Assembly (NCBI GenBank): GCA_015655125.1
Contig: JAATFP010000068.1
Location: forward strand, 1-64,000
Reading direction: 5' to 3'
DNA: 64,000 bases
From: Chitinophagales bacterium
GTDB taxonomy: Bacteria; Bacteroidota; Bacteroidia; Chitinophagales; Chitinophagaceae
The notes below the pieces were generated by a model. It was given only the letters and a program-made list of their open reading frames with translations. It was not told the DNA's origin and did not search any database. Shown here piece after piece: positions 53,113 through 63,480 of this stretch (the first letter of the stretch is position 1; every line of letters starts with the position of its first letter). The translations under genes were made by a program, and so were the position numbers.

Positions 53113-55643
53113 GTGAAAAAAACTTTGCTGCTTTCGCTTACCTTGGTTATTGTGTTTATTTCATTCGCACAAATAAAATCTCCCGGCGACTTTCTCGGTT
53201 ACCAGATCGGGAGCCGCTACACCCCATATTATAAAGTGGAGAGCTATTTTCAGTATGTGGCACAGGCCCTGCCGGGTTCTGTTAAGCTGCAGCAATATGG
53301 CGAAACAAACGAGCATCGCCCGCTGTATCTTACTTTTATATCGTCGCCCGAAAACATCAGCAACCTTGAAAATATCCGCCTTAATAATCTTCGTCTTGCC
53401 AATGTTGCAAAAGATAAGCTGTCGGCAAACGAATCTGCGCCGGCGATCGTTTGGCTGAGTTACAATGTTCACGGAAATGAAGCATCTTCTCATCCGAGGC
53501 CGCAATGATGACGTTATTTGCGCTCAATGATCCGGCAAACACCGATGCTCAAAGCTGGCTGAGGAATACGGTGGTGATCATCGACCCATGTTTAAATCCC
53601 GATGGCCGCGAACGCTATCTCAACTGGTTCAATTCTGTGGTAGGAAAAAATTATAATCCGGTAAATATTGCCCGCGAACACCGGGAGCCATGGCCGGGCG
53701 GAAGATCAAATCATTATAATTTCGATCTTAACCGCGACTGGGCGTGGCAAACACAGGTGGAAAGCCAGCAGCGCATGATGCAATACAATCAATGGTTGCC
53801 GCAGGTACACGTCGACTTTCATGAACAAGGTGTCAATCAACCTTATTATTTTGCACCGGCTGCACAACCTTACCAGGAAGTAATTACAAAATGGCAGCGC
53901 GATTTCCAGGAAACGATCGGTAAAAATCATGCGAAATATTTTGACAGAAACAACTGGCTGTATTTTACAAAGGAAATATTTGATCTGTTGTATCCTTCTT
54001 ACGGCGATACTTATCCGCTCTATAACGGTTCGATTGGCATGACGTACGAGCAAGGCGGCGGTCCGGCCGGCGGACTTGGCGCAAACACCGATGAAGGTGA
54101 TACGCTCACTTTATACGATCGCGCGCTCCATCATTTCACCACGGGCATGAGTACGATTGAAACGGCGTCTTTGCATGCCGGTGAACTGGTAAAACAATAT
54201 CGCAAATTTTTTAATGATGCAGTAAACGGTGTTGTTGGCGAGTACAAGAGTTACGTGATCAAAAATGTCCCGGGAGATGCGGAACGCATCGCCGCGCTGA
54301 TGAAATTGTTGAACAACAATGGCATTCAATATGGCTCCGGCTCCGGCTCGGCTCGGGGTTACAACTATCAAACAAAAAAAGAAGAGGCATTTACAATTGC
54401 AAACGGCGACCTCATCGTAAATACTTCACAGCCGCGCGCGGCGATGGTGAAAGTTTTATTTGAACCCGAAACGAAACTGGTGGATTCTGCTACTTACGAC
54501 ATCACCGCATGGGCAATGCCGTACGTGTATGGGTTAACCGCATATGCAAGCAGGCAATCCATCACTGTAAGTACCGGAAAAGTATTGCCGGATTTTGTAA
54601 ACAATGTTCCGCAGAATGTTTATGGCTATGTGATCCGCTGGCAAGGTGTAGCATCTGCAAAAACTGTAGCCCAGCTGTTGCAAGCCGGCGTAAAGCTTCG
54701 TTTTACGGAAACGCCTTTTACAGCGAACGGACAGTCTTTTGGAGCAGGTGCGGTCATTATAATCAAAAAGGGAAATGAGAGATTTGGTAACTCAATCTGG
54801 AAAACAGTATCAGATATCTGCAATGAGAACGAGGTAAAATTAAATGAGGTTAATACCGGGTTGGTGGAGAAAGGATATGATTTCGGAAGCTCGTATGTTC
54901 ATCCGATGAATGCTCCGCGCGTGGCGTTGCTTACGGGAGAGGGGGTAAGCGCAAATGCCGCCGGCGAACTATGGAACTTTTTTGATAATGAACTGAAATA
55001 TAGGGTAACACTCATTAATGCCAGTGATGTAAGCCGTATCAACTGGTCCGATATCGATGTATTGATCATGCCGGATGGCCGCTATAAATTTTTATCCGAT
55101 AAAGATGTTGCGGAACAATTTCATCAGTGGATCGAAAACGGCGGCCGCGTTGTAGCTTTGGAAAGCGCAGTTTCACAATTGGCAAAACAAGACTGGAGCG
55201 TTATCAAATCCAAAAACGATGCAGATTCTAATGATGCAAAAAAAGACAAGGACGATTATTCGGCGCTCCTGCAATTTGATTGCCGTGAAAGGGACATGCT
55301 GTCCAATAGCACGCCTGGCGCGATCTTCAAAGTAAATATTGATAACACGCATCCCCTCATGTTTGGTTATCCGAAATATTATTACACCTTAAAAATGGAC
55401 AACAGCGTTTACGAATTCATCAGGGAAGGTGGTTGGAACGCCGGCGTATTAAAAAAAGAAAATCAATTGGCTGGGTATGTTGGCTATAAACTAAATCCTA
55501 AATTAAAGGACGGACTGCTTTTTGGTGTGCAGGAACTTGGAAACGGAACAGTGAGCTACCTTACCGATGATGTGATGTTCCGCAATTTCTGGGAGAATGG
55601 AAAGCTGATGTTTTGTAATGCGGTGTTCATGGTAGGGCAGTAA
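53113..55643 (+). pseudogene. M14-family zinc peptidase, frameshifted
   Basis: The gene is in two overlapping frames (53113-53508 and 53505-55643). The first half has a signal peptide and the zinc motif HGNE in YNVHGNEASS. It then goes out of frame near 53485-53491 and stops. The second half reads on from SEAAMMTLFAL with DPCLNPDGRERY, the third zinc ligand His in HVDFHEQG and a long C-terminal domain. Restoring one T to TCTTCT before CATCC gives GNEASSSSEAAMM. Both active-site halves are otherwise intact, so a sequencing error or recent lesion is likely. Confidence 0.8.
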
Positions 55644-55647
55644 GCGA

Positions 55648-55723
55648 TTAAGAAAGTAAGTAGGATCTAAAAAGGGCGATCCATTTCCGGATCGCCCTTT
55701 TTAGATCCTACTTACTTTCTTAA
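55648..55723. terminator. Convergent terminator with a 35-bp perfect stem
   Basis: Perfect 35-base inverted arms (55648-55682 and 55689-55723) surround a 6-base loop (ATTTCC). It serves the M14 gene and the convergent DUF6607 gene. The stem is much longer than needed for termination. Confidence 0.9.
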
Positions 55724-55733
55724 CGTTTAATTT

Positions 55734-56666
55734 TTAATTCTTTGCTGTTTTTTCGTCCCGGCCCAGAAACTTTTCTATTTCCGCTTTGATCGCTGCATCT
55801 GCATTTTCAGGTTTTAATTTCCCTGTTCTGTAATCGGAAGCAAGTGCATACAAATACTCGTGCAGTACTTTTCCTTCCACTTTTGTTTTTAATTCTATCG
55901 TAGAATTTTTTGCAACATAATCTCCCCATATCATTCTTACTTTCGTCCAGTATGTTTTATTTCTTTCCCAATAGAATTTTGCAGGCATGCAATTAGAAGT
56001 ATCGATTCTCTTGTAAGAGTTGATGCCTTTTTCGGACACCAGTAACTTTTCAGTATTTCCTGTGCGGAGAATCTTCTGATTATCCTGTTCGTGCAGGTAG
56101 CCATCTTCCTGGATAGAGATCCTGTTTGTTCTTCTTAAAATATTGTAATCATTTCTTACGGAATATTCTCTTCTTGGAAGCGGCGCGTCGGTGGTGTTTG
56201 TCCAAACTGTTTTACCATCTACGTTCAACCATTGTGCAGTTCCCTGATAGCGTGGCTCGTCGCTCACTTCCCATACGGATTGTGTCCAGGTGCCTTTTGC
56301 TTGTTCAGGTTTTAATTTTTCTTTTTTCCATACTTTGTCGCCTTTGTAATTCAATACTTCATTGGCTTCATACACCCAATCTTCGCGCCAGTGCTTCACG
56401 ATCATAGAATCTGTGATCACCAGCAAATGCTGCATTACAATTTTTTTTTCGCTCACTTCCACAGGAAAAACCAATTCCGTTCCTCCGCTGATCTCTTCCC
56501 GATTGTGATACTTGTAAGCCGTGTCCGGCGAAAAAGTTTCTGCATATTTAAATTCTACATTGAAGCAACCGCAGAGTTTTTCTACGTTGGGCCTGTCTTT
56601 AGATGCCTGAGCAAACGCTGTGACTGAAATCACAACGCCCACAATAAGTACTGCTATTTTTCTCAT
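55734..56666 (-). CDS. DUF6607 family protein
   Basis: The 310-residue protein has a signal peptide from the ATG at 56666 (MRKIAVLIVGVV). The frame is open to 56711 but the family-like start is here. The body is beta-rich with many aromatic residues (CGCFNVEFKYAETFSPDTAYKYHNRE). DUF6607 proteins are found beside HmuY and TonB receptors in Bacteroidota, and that is the case here. Function is not established. It is separated from hmuY by a terminator. Confidence 0.75.
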   Translation of the reverse strand: MRKIAVLIVGVVISVTAFAQASKDRPNVEKLCGCFNVEFKYAETFSPDTAYKYHNREEISGGTELVFPVEVSEKKIVMQHLLVITDSMIVKHWREDWVYEANEVLNYKGDKVWKKEKLKPEQAKGTWTQSVWEVSDEPRYQGTAQWLNVDGKTVWTNTTDAPLPRREYSVRNDYNILRRTNRISIQEDGYLHEQDNQKILRTGNTEKLLVSEKGINSYKRIDTSNCMPAKFYWERNKTYWTKVRMIWGDYVAKNSTIELKTKVEGKVLHEYLYALASDYRTGKLKPENADAAIKAEIEKFLGRDEKTAKN

Positions 56667-56838
56667 TAAAATTGTTTTTAAAGTTGAACGCAAATCAACA
56701 ATTTTTGACATTAATATGACTTACGGATGCGGAAATGGTTTTACGCAAAACGGAATTTGGCCGTGATTGGTCGGATGGTTTGTGCCTCGCAATGATCAGC
56801 TTCCCGATACCCCTGTCATTAGCCAATCTTCGGGAAAT

Positions 56839-56869
56839 AAAAAAAGTCCCGCCTGGAAAGGTGGGACTT
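56839..56869 (-). terminator. Terminator of hmuY
   Basis: AAGTCCCGCCT pairs with AGGTGGGACTT, followed on the minus strand by a T run. It lies between hmuY and the DUF6607 gene. Confidence 0.85.
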
Positions 56870-56894
56870 ACATGATTATTATATGCTCAAAATT

Positions 56895-58292
56895 CTAGCC
56901 TCTTTTTACCAACGCATATTCAAAAGCCGGGTAACCTCTTTCACCATTCTGTGTTAGCGCAGTGAAACGAAGTTTGTATACATTGTTGTTACCATCTTTA
57001 ACGATGTAATAGATGGTGGACAATACAGACGGGGCAGTTGTGGGGCCGCCACCTGCGCGCCAGCTTGACCCGATCGTATTTTGTGCGCCGGAGAAAGTTT
57101 GCGCAGTAATGTCTGCTTCCGTAAAATCGGCATATGCTTTTGTTGTGGTCAATACTTTTGCTACCTGCACATTGCGGTTTTGCAAAATGAAATCCTGGAA
57201 AGTATAAGGAACTTCACCACCGAAGTTGGTTACGTTGGAGAAGTATGTCCAGGCAATATCCCATTTGGTTTTTGCCGGCTCAATATCTACCGCACCTGTT
57301 TCAAATGAAATGTAGTTAAAGAAATGCGTATCTGTTTTTGGAATATCTACGGAAGTGAAGGTTGCAGAAGCGATATCGGCATGCTGAACGGTATAACCAC
57401 CGGAAGCATTGCGTATCACGCGGATCTTTTTCCAGCCTCTTGCTGGTGCAGGACTTCCAACGCCCGTACCACGATTTACGATGTAAACCTTATTGTCTGA
57501 TGCCGTTGCAGAAACAGCAGCGATCGCTGTTTTAGTAAGGTCGCCCGATGGATAATCTATATAAGCCAGTGAAGCCGTTGTTGGCGCTGCCTGGTTAAAG
57601 AATACATCTGTTGAAAAGCCAATTGTGTCGGCTGCGGTTACGGTAGTAAGATCGTTTTTATCGATTTGTTTTGCCATCATTGCAGTAGAGGAGTTGAGGA
57701 TCACTCTCCAGTCGTCCGAACCGGTGTATAACCCGAGATCCCATTTTGTACGGAGCACATCTTCCTGGCTGTTTGCGCTCAGGTCGAAGAAAACCTTGTT
57801 GCCATAAGTAGCGCCGCCGCCATTTCCTACGGTAGTAGTACCTGTAGAGATGATCTCAGAAAAACTTAAAGTAAATTCTTTTTCTGTACCTATCAATACC
57901 GGAGAAGCTGAAGAGGCGATCGTAAACACGACTTTTTCCGTACCATCAAATACGGCGCCCGCAGTTTTTGTGATAGTGAAAGTAGCTTCGCTTGCACCGC
58001 TTAAAATGGTTACCGGAACGGCGCCGGAAACAGCAGCAGGTGAAGTGGTGAAATCAGTTCCGTAAGTGGCGCCTGTTGCAACATAATTTACAGATACCGC
58101 GATGTCTCTGTCAGTCGCCCTTGATAAAAGTAATTTTACAGTGATGCTGCTGGCCGATTCCGAAATACCTTGTGCATTTGATTGAAACGTTACAAGGTTG
58201 TCCGGCAAAGGAGCGTCTTCTTTTCTGCATGCTGCCAGTACGAACATTGCCGTCAGCGCGAGCATAAAAAATTTGGTAAGTCTTTGTGTCAT
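56895..58292 (-). CDS. HmuY family lipoprotein
   Basis: HmuY-type proteins capture heme at the surface for a TonB receptor. The 465-residue protein has a lipobox (LAAC, Cys about residue 22). A Calx-beta-like or Ig-like domain (about 30-150) follows, then the HmuY domain with paired beta-rich halves (FFDLSANSQEDVLRTKWDLGLYTGSDDWRVILN and KTKWDIAWTYFSNVTN). Both halves end in the KWD motif typical of the family. The extra N-terminal domain makes it longer than P. gingivalis HmuY. It lies 39 bases behind the receptor. Confidence 0.85.
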   Translation of the reverse strand: MTQRLTKFFMLALTAMFVLAACRKEDAPLPDNLVTFQSNAQGISESASSITVKLLLSRATDRDIAVSVNYVATGATYGTDFTTSPAAVSGAVPVTILSGASEATFTITKTAGAVFDGTEKVVFTIASSASPVLIGTEKEFTLSFSEIISTGTTTVGNGGGATYGNKVFFDLSANSQEDVLRTKWDLGLYTGSDDWRVILNSSTAMMAKQIDKNDLTTVTAADTIGFSTDVFFNQAAPTTASLAYIDYPSGDLTKTAIAAVSATASDNKVYIVNRGTGVGSPAPARGWKKIRVIRNASGGYTVQHADIASATFTSVDIPKTDTHFFNYISFETGAVDIEPAKTKWDIAWTYFSNVTNFGGEVPYTFQDFILQNRNVQVAKVLTTTKAYADFTEADITAQTFSGAQNTIGSSWRAGGGPTTAPSVLSTIYYIVKDGNNNVYKLRFTALTQNGERGYPAFEYALVKRG

Positions 58293-58331
58293 TAGTTAAT
58301 TTTTAAGGTCTGAAAATATATGGTTGAAAGA

Positions 58332-60368
58332 TTATTTACTCCAGTTGAAAACAAGGCCGGCAAAATAAGATCGGCCATAGGCCAATGGCGACGGGCCACT
58401 GTCGGAATGGGCACCGGTACTAACACCAGCACCCGTATTGGCGAGACTGGTAACATCAAATAAATTTCTGATGCCTGCATTCAGGGTCAGTACTTTAAAT
58501 AATTTTTTATTCAAAGAAAGATCTGCCATATGGTAACCTTCCACTTCTGTAAGGGCTATTTCGGTTACGTTGTTGATTGTCCTTTGCTGGTAAGACGGAA
58601 GCTTGCCGGTGTATTTGTAAAACAGGTTTGCATCAAAACCGATCTTTGGAAAAGAGTAACCTGCCACTACGTTGATTTCTGAAGAAAATTTGAAGGTTGG
58701 CAATGACTTGTCATCTTCGCGGTATTGATTATACCGTCCCGTGTAAGAGTAGCCAACGGATGCCGTGATTCTGTTATGATGCAATTCACCATTCAATGTT
58801 CCGCCAACAGTCTTGTATTTTTCAATATTTGCATACGTAAATACCGCAGGATTATTTGCATCAACTACGTTTCCGATCAGGTTATCTACGTCATTGTAAA
58901 ATCCGCTAAGTGTTGTCGTCAATAAATAGTCTTTGGTTAATTTTTTTTGCAGGGCCAATGATGCGGTAAAGCTGTTGGAGTGTTCTGCCTTCAGATCCGG
59001 ATTACCAACGATGTTGTGGTTCGCATCATGAAAATCGTAATATAGTTCGCGAAGGGATGGCGAACGGAAGCCCCGGGCGTAGGCAAGGCGAAGGTCAAGA
59101 TCTTTAGTAAGGCTGATGCGTGTGTTCAGGCTCGGTACCACGGGTGGGGCATCGTAAACCGAGTTGTTAATGAAACGCAATCCCGGACGGATGTTCAGCC
59201 ATTTCAGTGGTTTTATTTCAGAGGTGATGAAGAATGCATAATCTTCTATTCGTTGTGTACCCGTTTTGATCCTTTCACCTTCACCCGATTCGATGTTTAC
59301 ATCAACACCTGGCTGAAAGGATACGAATTGCGAGGGACTATATACCACCGTTCCACGAAACGTTGTTCCGTTAAAAGTGCTGATGCTTTGCGTTCCCGGT
59401 GCCGTTGAAACTCTCACATCACCGTTTGCATAATATAAAGTAGAATATACCTGGCGCGTGAAATGCGTGTAAGAAGCGAGCGCATTCGCTGTTAGTCTGG
59501 AATTGAAATTATAAGTGGCCTGTAGCTGGTGCATTCCGCGATCGGTAATGTAATCCTGGTCAAGTGCGGGCTGCGAACTGTTTTCTGGGTTTGCCGGGTT
59601 TGTGATCACTTCATCCAGTCCGTCGAAACGATAGTAAGCATTCAGTTTTCCTTTGCGATAGCCGAGCATGGCATTGCCGAGAAGCTGGTCCTTTTTGTGC
59701 CAGAGCAATTCTCTGCCTTTTGCCGTGTCTTTCCATCCTTCAAAGAGATTGTGGCCGAAACCACCGCTCACGTACCAGTTCTTGTAATTATAAGTTGCAC
59801 CCACATATTGATTGTGAATTCCCTGGCCGCTGCCATACTCTTCGCCTACCGTTTCTTCCTGTACCCGTGCATTGACGGTCAATTTATTTTTGCTGGTCTT
59901 TTTTGTGATGATATTGATCACGCCGGCCAATGCATCGGCACCATACACTACCGACATCGGCCCTTCCACAATTTCGATGCGGTCGATGGAATTAACATCG
60001 ATCTGGTTGATGTTGATCTCATTGGAAGTGCCCTGGCGGCCAATCATCGGCACGCCATCTATCAGGATCTTTACGTTCTGCCCCGAAAGGCCCATCATAC
60101 TGATATCAGAACCGCCCGTAGCCAGGTCCTGTGAAAAACGAATGTTCAACTGCTTGTTCAAAACATCCTGTAAGTTGGATGGCGCCTGCTTAACGATCTG
60201 TTGATTAGAGATTACGCGAACCTGGTAAACAGAACTTTTCAGGCTTTGCGGCTTGTATTGTCCGGTAACGATTACCTCATTCAGTTTTTTGGAAACAACC
60301 GAATCTTCCTGTGCAAACAGGCTGGAAGCCGGCAAAAGAGCAGCTAAAACAACACATATTCTTCTCAT
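58332..60368 (-). CDS. TonB-dependent receptor of the HmuY locus
   Basis: The outer-membrane receptor starts at the ATG at 60368 (MRRICVVLAALLPASSLFAQ), which gives a clean signal peptide. The 22 residues upstream in the open frame do not. The plug domain has NEVIVTGQYKPQSLKSSVYQVRVIS and VYGADALAGVINIITKK. A 22-strand barrel follows. It is followed by hmuY and, behind a terminator, DUF6607, which suggests heme or another metal-chelate as substrate. It is 678 residues. Confidence 0.88.
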   Translation of the reverse strand: MRRICVVLAALLPASSLFAQEDSVVSKKLNEVIVTGQYKPQSLKSSVYQVRVISNQQIVKQAPSNLQDVLNKQLNIRFSQDLATGGSDISMMGLSGQNVKILIDGVPMIGRQGTSNEININQIDVNSIDRIEIVEGPMSVVYGADALAGVINIITKKTSKNKLTVNARVQEETVGEEYGSGQGIHNQYVGATYNYKNWYVSGGFGHNLFEGWKDTAKGRELLWHKKDQLLGNAMLGYRKGKLNAYYRFDGLDEVITNPANPENSSQPALDQDYITDRGMHQLQATYNFNSRLTANALASYTHFTRQVYSTLYYANGDVRVSTAPGTQSISTFNGTTFRGTVVYSPSQFVSFQPGVDVNIESGEGERIKTGTQRIEDYAFFITSEIKPLKWLNIRPGLRFINNSVYDAPPVVPSLNTRISLTKDLDLRLAYARGFRSPSLRELYYDFHDANHNIVGNPDLKAEHSNSFTASLALQKKLTKDYLLTTTLSGFYNDVDNLIGNVVDANNPAVFTYANIEKYKTVGGTLNGELHHNRITASVGYSYTGRYNQYREDDKSLPTFKFSSEINVVAGYSFPKIGFDANLFYKYTGKLPSYQQRTINNVTEIALTEVEGYHMADLSLNKKLFKVLTLNAGIRNLFDVTSLANTGAGVSTGAHSDSGPSPLAYGRSYFAGLVFNWSK

Positions 60369-60408
60369 AATAAATAAATTTTCAAAAATGCCGCCAGGGT
60401 ATATAAAA

Positions 60409-60420
60409 ATGTTGCAACAT
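60409..60420. promoter_or_regulatory. Palindrome upstream of the receptor
   Basis: ATGTTGCAACAT is a perfect 12-base palindrome about 40 bases before the receptor start. It could be an operator for an iron- or heme-responsive regulator. No factor is visible in the window. Confidence 0.3.
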
Positions 60421-60613
60421 CTGAATTTGTGCAAATGTGCCGCAGTATTGTTTCTTTGGGTGTACCAAACGGGAAATGCATTTACGCGAAGGGTAAATAG
60501 AACTTTTATTCCTGACAGTTTGGTGACATAATATCAGCTAATAAATATTACGGTGATTCAGGAAATATGGCGGCAGTTTTTTTGGAAATAGAAAATGATC
60601 GTTACATTGAACT

Positions 60614-62065
60614 ATGAAAAAAGCCAGCAGGATACTTTTTTACTTTGGTTTGTTGCTATTGCACTCCGGACAAATCCATTCACAAACTTTTGTAACAAGA
60701 TCGATCAAGTCGTTCGGTGCGAAGGGTGATGGTAAAACAAATGACACGAAAGCGTTTGAGGATGCTTCCGTTTTTTTCAACAGCCGCGCCGGCAACGGAA
60801 AGCTGGTTATTCCGGCCGGAACTTACATCGTTGGCCGAAAACTGTCGCCCAAAAGCCGTATAGACAGAATCGCCTTCGACGGAGAAAAAATTATCCGGTT
60901 TATAAGCTGTAAAAATGTAACGATAGAAGGGCAGAAGAACAGTGTTATCAAATATGCGAATGGTTTGAAATTCGGGAGTTTTGATCCTGAAACCGGAAAA
61001 ATATTTGAAAACAACAATCCTCTTACACTTGATGCCACTTACGGGCGATCGATAGGCCAGTGCATTTTTATAGAAAAGTGTACAAATTTTACGATCAGCG
61101 GTGTTACTTTAAATGGCAATAATAAGGCAATAGAATATGGCGGCACCTACGGCGACCGCGGGATCCAATTAGTTCATTACGGCATTTATATAAGCAACAG
61201 CAGGCTAATACGTATTAACAATGTCAATTCCGGTTATTTTGCGTTAGACGGCATCGTTGTTCGCAACCAGGAATCCCCATCCCCGGATAGTATCTTCATA
61301 AGCAATAGTAAGTTTGAATACAACAACCGGCAGGGGTTGTCGTGGGTGGGTGGTAATTTTCTGGAAGTAAAAAATTGCGACTTTAATCATACCGGGCAAA
61401 ATGGGAAAAATTCCGCACCCGGCTGCGGATTAGATATTGAAGCGGAGGATGGTCCTGTTCATTTCGGCCGGTTTTATAATTGTAGGTTCATCAATAATAT
61501 TGGCCTTGGACTGGGAGCAGAAAATGGAAACAGCTTTGATTGCAGTTTTTCGGGCTGTACTTTTTGGGGAACGGATTATTATGCAGTGTTGGTAAAAAGG
61601 CCGTCATTTACTTTTTTGAATTGCAGATTTTACGGTACAACGGTGGCCGGTTATGACGCAGTAAATTCCACGGATGCTACCAAGTTTATCCGTTGTTATT
61701 TTGAGGATAAGCCATACAACCAAGTTTACAAGGGCAAGGCAGTTTATATTTTTGACAGCGATGGCGCAAGGGGCATGATCGTAGATAGTTGTACATTTGT
61801 GGCGAATAAAATCAGGCTGGCGTGGATGACAAATAATGGCACGATCGCTTCCCAGCAACGTATTGTAAGTAACACTCATTTCATCGTAAAGCATGCGAGC
61901 CTGGTTCCGACGGATGTTTTTTTATTATTGCGTGGCGGGGTGAAATTTAAAAACAATGTGATGGAATTTACCGATCCGGCTGCAAGGAACAAAAGCTATT
62001 GGCCAAATGCCTGTTGCATAGCAGACATTAATGATCTTGGCGGAAACAAGGTTATTTTTCATTAG
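60614..62065 (+). CDS. Pectate-lyase-superfamily right-handed beta-helix protein
   Basis: The 483-residue protein has a signal peptide (cleaved about residue 24). The family start block is KSFGAKGDGKTNDTKAFEDAS, as in Pectate_lyase_3 proteins. Long beta-helix turns with Asn and Gly follow (NVTIEGQKNSVIKYANG). No sorting tail or lipobox is present, so it is probably periplasmic. The substrate is unknown; a glycan-degrading role is typical. Confidence 0.8.
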   Translation: MKKASRILFYFGLLLLHSGQIHSQTFVTRSIKSFGAKGDGKTNDTKAFEDASVFFNSRAGNGKLVIPAGTYIVGRKLSPKSRIDRIAFDGEKIIRFISCKNVTIEGQKNSVIKYANGLKFGSFDPETGKIFENNNPLTLDATYGRSIGQCIFIEKCTNFTISGVTLNGNNKAIEYGGTYGDRGIQLVHYGIYISNSRLIRINNVNSGYFALDGIVVRNQESPSPDSIFISNSKFEYNNRQGLSWVGGNFLEVKNCDFNHTGQNGKNSAPGCGLDIEAEDGPVHFGRFYNCRFINNIGLGLGAENGNSFDCSFSGCTFWGTDYYAVLVKRPSFTFLNCRFYGTTVAGYDAVNSTDATKFIRCYFEDKPYNQVYKGKAVYIFDSDGARGMIVDSCTFVANKIRLAWMTNNGTIASQQRIVSNTHFIVKHASLVPTDVFLLLRGGVKFKNNVMEFTDPAARNKSYWPNACCIADINDLGGNKVIFH

Positions 62066-62094
62066 AAAAATTTTAGAACGTTTTCAGGAAGTAT

Positions 62095-63471
62095 ATGTCA
62101 GAAACATCGGAAACATTTTTAGCGAAGAGTACCATCAAAGCTGCAGACATGCAGCATCGTAAAACTATAAATTTTAATATTGGCCGTTACAATGCTGTTG
62201 TGCCACAAGGCAAGATGCAGTTTGAAAACGTACACCTCGCACGTGAGCGTGCAAAGAATACAAAGTGGCGCGCAATCGAAACACTGGATCAGCGGCTGGA
62301 AGAGTTTGAAATGAATTTCAGCAAACGTGGCGGAAAAGTGATCTGGGCAGAAAATCCGGCGCAGGCCATTGAAGCCATTGTAAATATCTGTAAGGAAAAA
62401 AATTGCCGCACGTTGGTGAAAAGCAAAAGCATGGTAACCGAAGAGATCCATCTCAACGCGGCCATGGAAAAGAACGGCATTGAAAGTATAGAAACCGATC
62501 TTGGTGAATATATACAGCAGCTGGATGGCGAACCGCCCTATCATATCGTAACGCCCGCCATGCATAAGAGCAAGGAAGATGTGGCAAAATTATTCAACGA
62601 AAAATTAGGAACGCCCATCAACTTAACACCGACGGAATTGACGCAGGTGGCGCGCAAGATCCTGCGTGAGAAATACACGCAGGCCGAAGTAGGCGTTACC
62701 GGCGCCAATTTCATCATCAGCGACATAGGCGGCGTGGCCGTTACTGAAAACGAAGGCAATGCGCGATTGAGTTGCGCGTTTCCTAAAACGCACATTGTAG
62801 TGGTCGGGATTGAAAAGATGATTCCTTCGCTGACCGATCTCGCTTTATTCTGGCCGCTGCTCAGCACGTTCGGTACCGGGCAAAAAATTACGGTTTACAA
62901 CAGCATCATCACCGGTCCGCGACAGCCGGATGAAAATGATGGCCCGGACGAAATGTATGTAATATTGCTCGACAATGGCAGAATCAATATTTTACAAAAT
63001 CCTGTGCAGCGCGAGAGCCTGTATTGTATCCGTTGCGGTGCATGCCTGAATGCGTGCCCTGTTTACAAAAATATCGGCGGACATGCTTACGGAGCCACTT
63101 ACAGCGGCCCGATCGGAAGTGTGATCACACCTAATCTTCAGGGAATGGAAGATTTCAAGCATCTGAGTTATGCCTCTTCGCTTTGCGGAAATTGCACGGA
63201 GGTTTGTGCTGTGAAAATAAATTTACATGAACTGCTGCTCGACAACCGGAAAGAATCTGTGCGGGAAGGACTCGTTACTTTTTCAGAGCGGGCGGCATGG
63301 AAATTGTGGAAATTGGCCAGTCTGAAACGTGGATTGATGAATATGGGAAGCGGTCACCTGAAAAATAAAGTTGTCAATGGATTGTTTAAGGATTGGACCA
63401 AACACCGGGCCGATCTGAATTTCAGCCAAAAGACCTTTAATCAAATGTGGAAGGAGCGATTCAAAAAATAA
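62095..63471 (+). CDS. lutB: LutB/LldF-type iron-sulfur protein of L-lactate oxidation
   Basis: The 458-residue protein is the iron-sulfur subunit of the LutABC lactate oxidase. The N-terminal DUF162/LUD domain contains LVKSKSMVTEEIHLN and TGANFIISDIGGVAVTENEGNARL. The [4Fe-4S] sites are CIRCGACLNACP and CGNCTEVC. Neither lutA nor lutC is adjacent in this window. It lies 30 bases behind the beta-helix gene. Confidence 0.93.
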   Translation: MSETSETFLAKSTIKAADMQHRKTINFNIGRYNAVVPQGKMQFENVHLARERAKNTKWRAIETLDQRLEEFEMNFSKRGGKVIWAENPAQAIEAIVNICKEKNCRTLVKSKSMVTEEIHLNAAMEKNGIESIETDLGEYIQQLDGEPPYHIVTPAMHKSKEDVAKLFNEKLGTPINLTPTELTQVARKILREKYTQAEVGVTGANFIISDIGGVAVTENEGNARLSCAFPKTHIVVVGIEKMIPSLTDLALFWPLLSTFGTGQKITVYNSIITGPRQPDENDGPDEMYVILLDNGRINILQNPVQRESLYCIRCGACLNACPVYKNIGGHAYGATYSGPIGSVITPNLQGMEDFKHLSYASSLCGNCTEVCAVKINLHELLLDNRKESVREGLVTFSERAAWKLWKLASLKRGLMNMGSGHLKNKVVNGLFKDWTKHRADLNFSQKTFNQMWKERFKK

Positions 63472-63480
63472 ACTTCGTAC

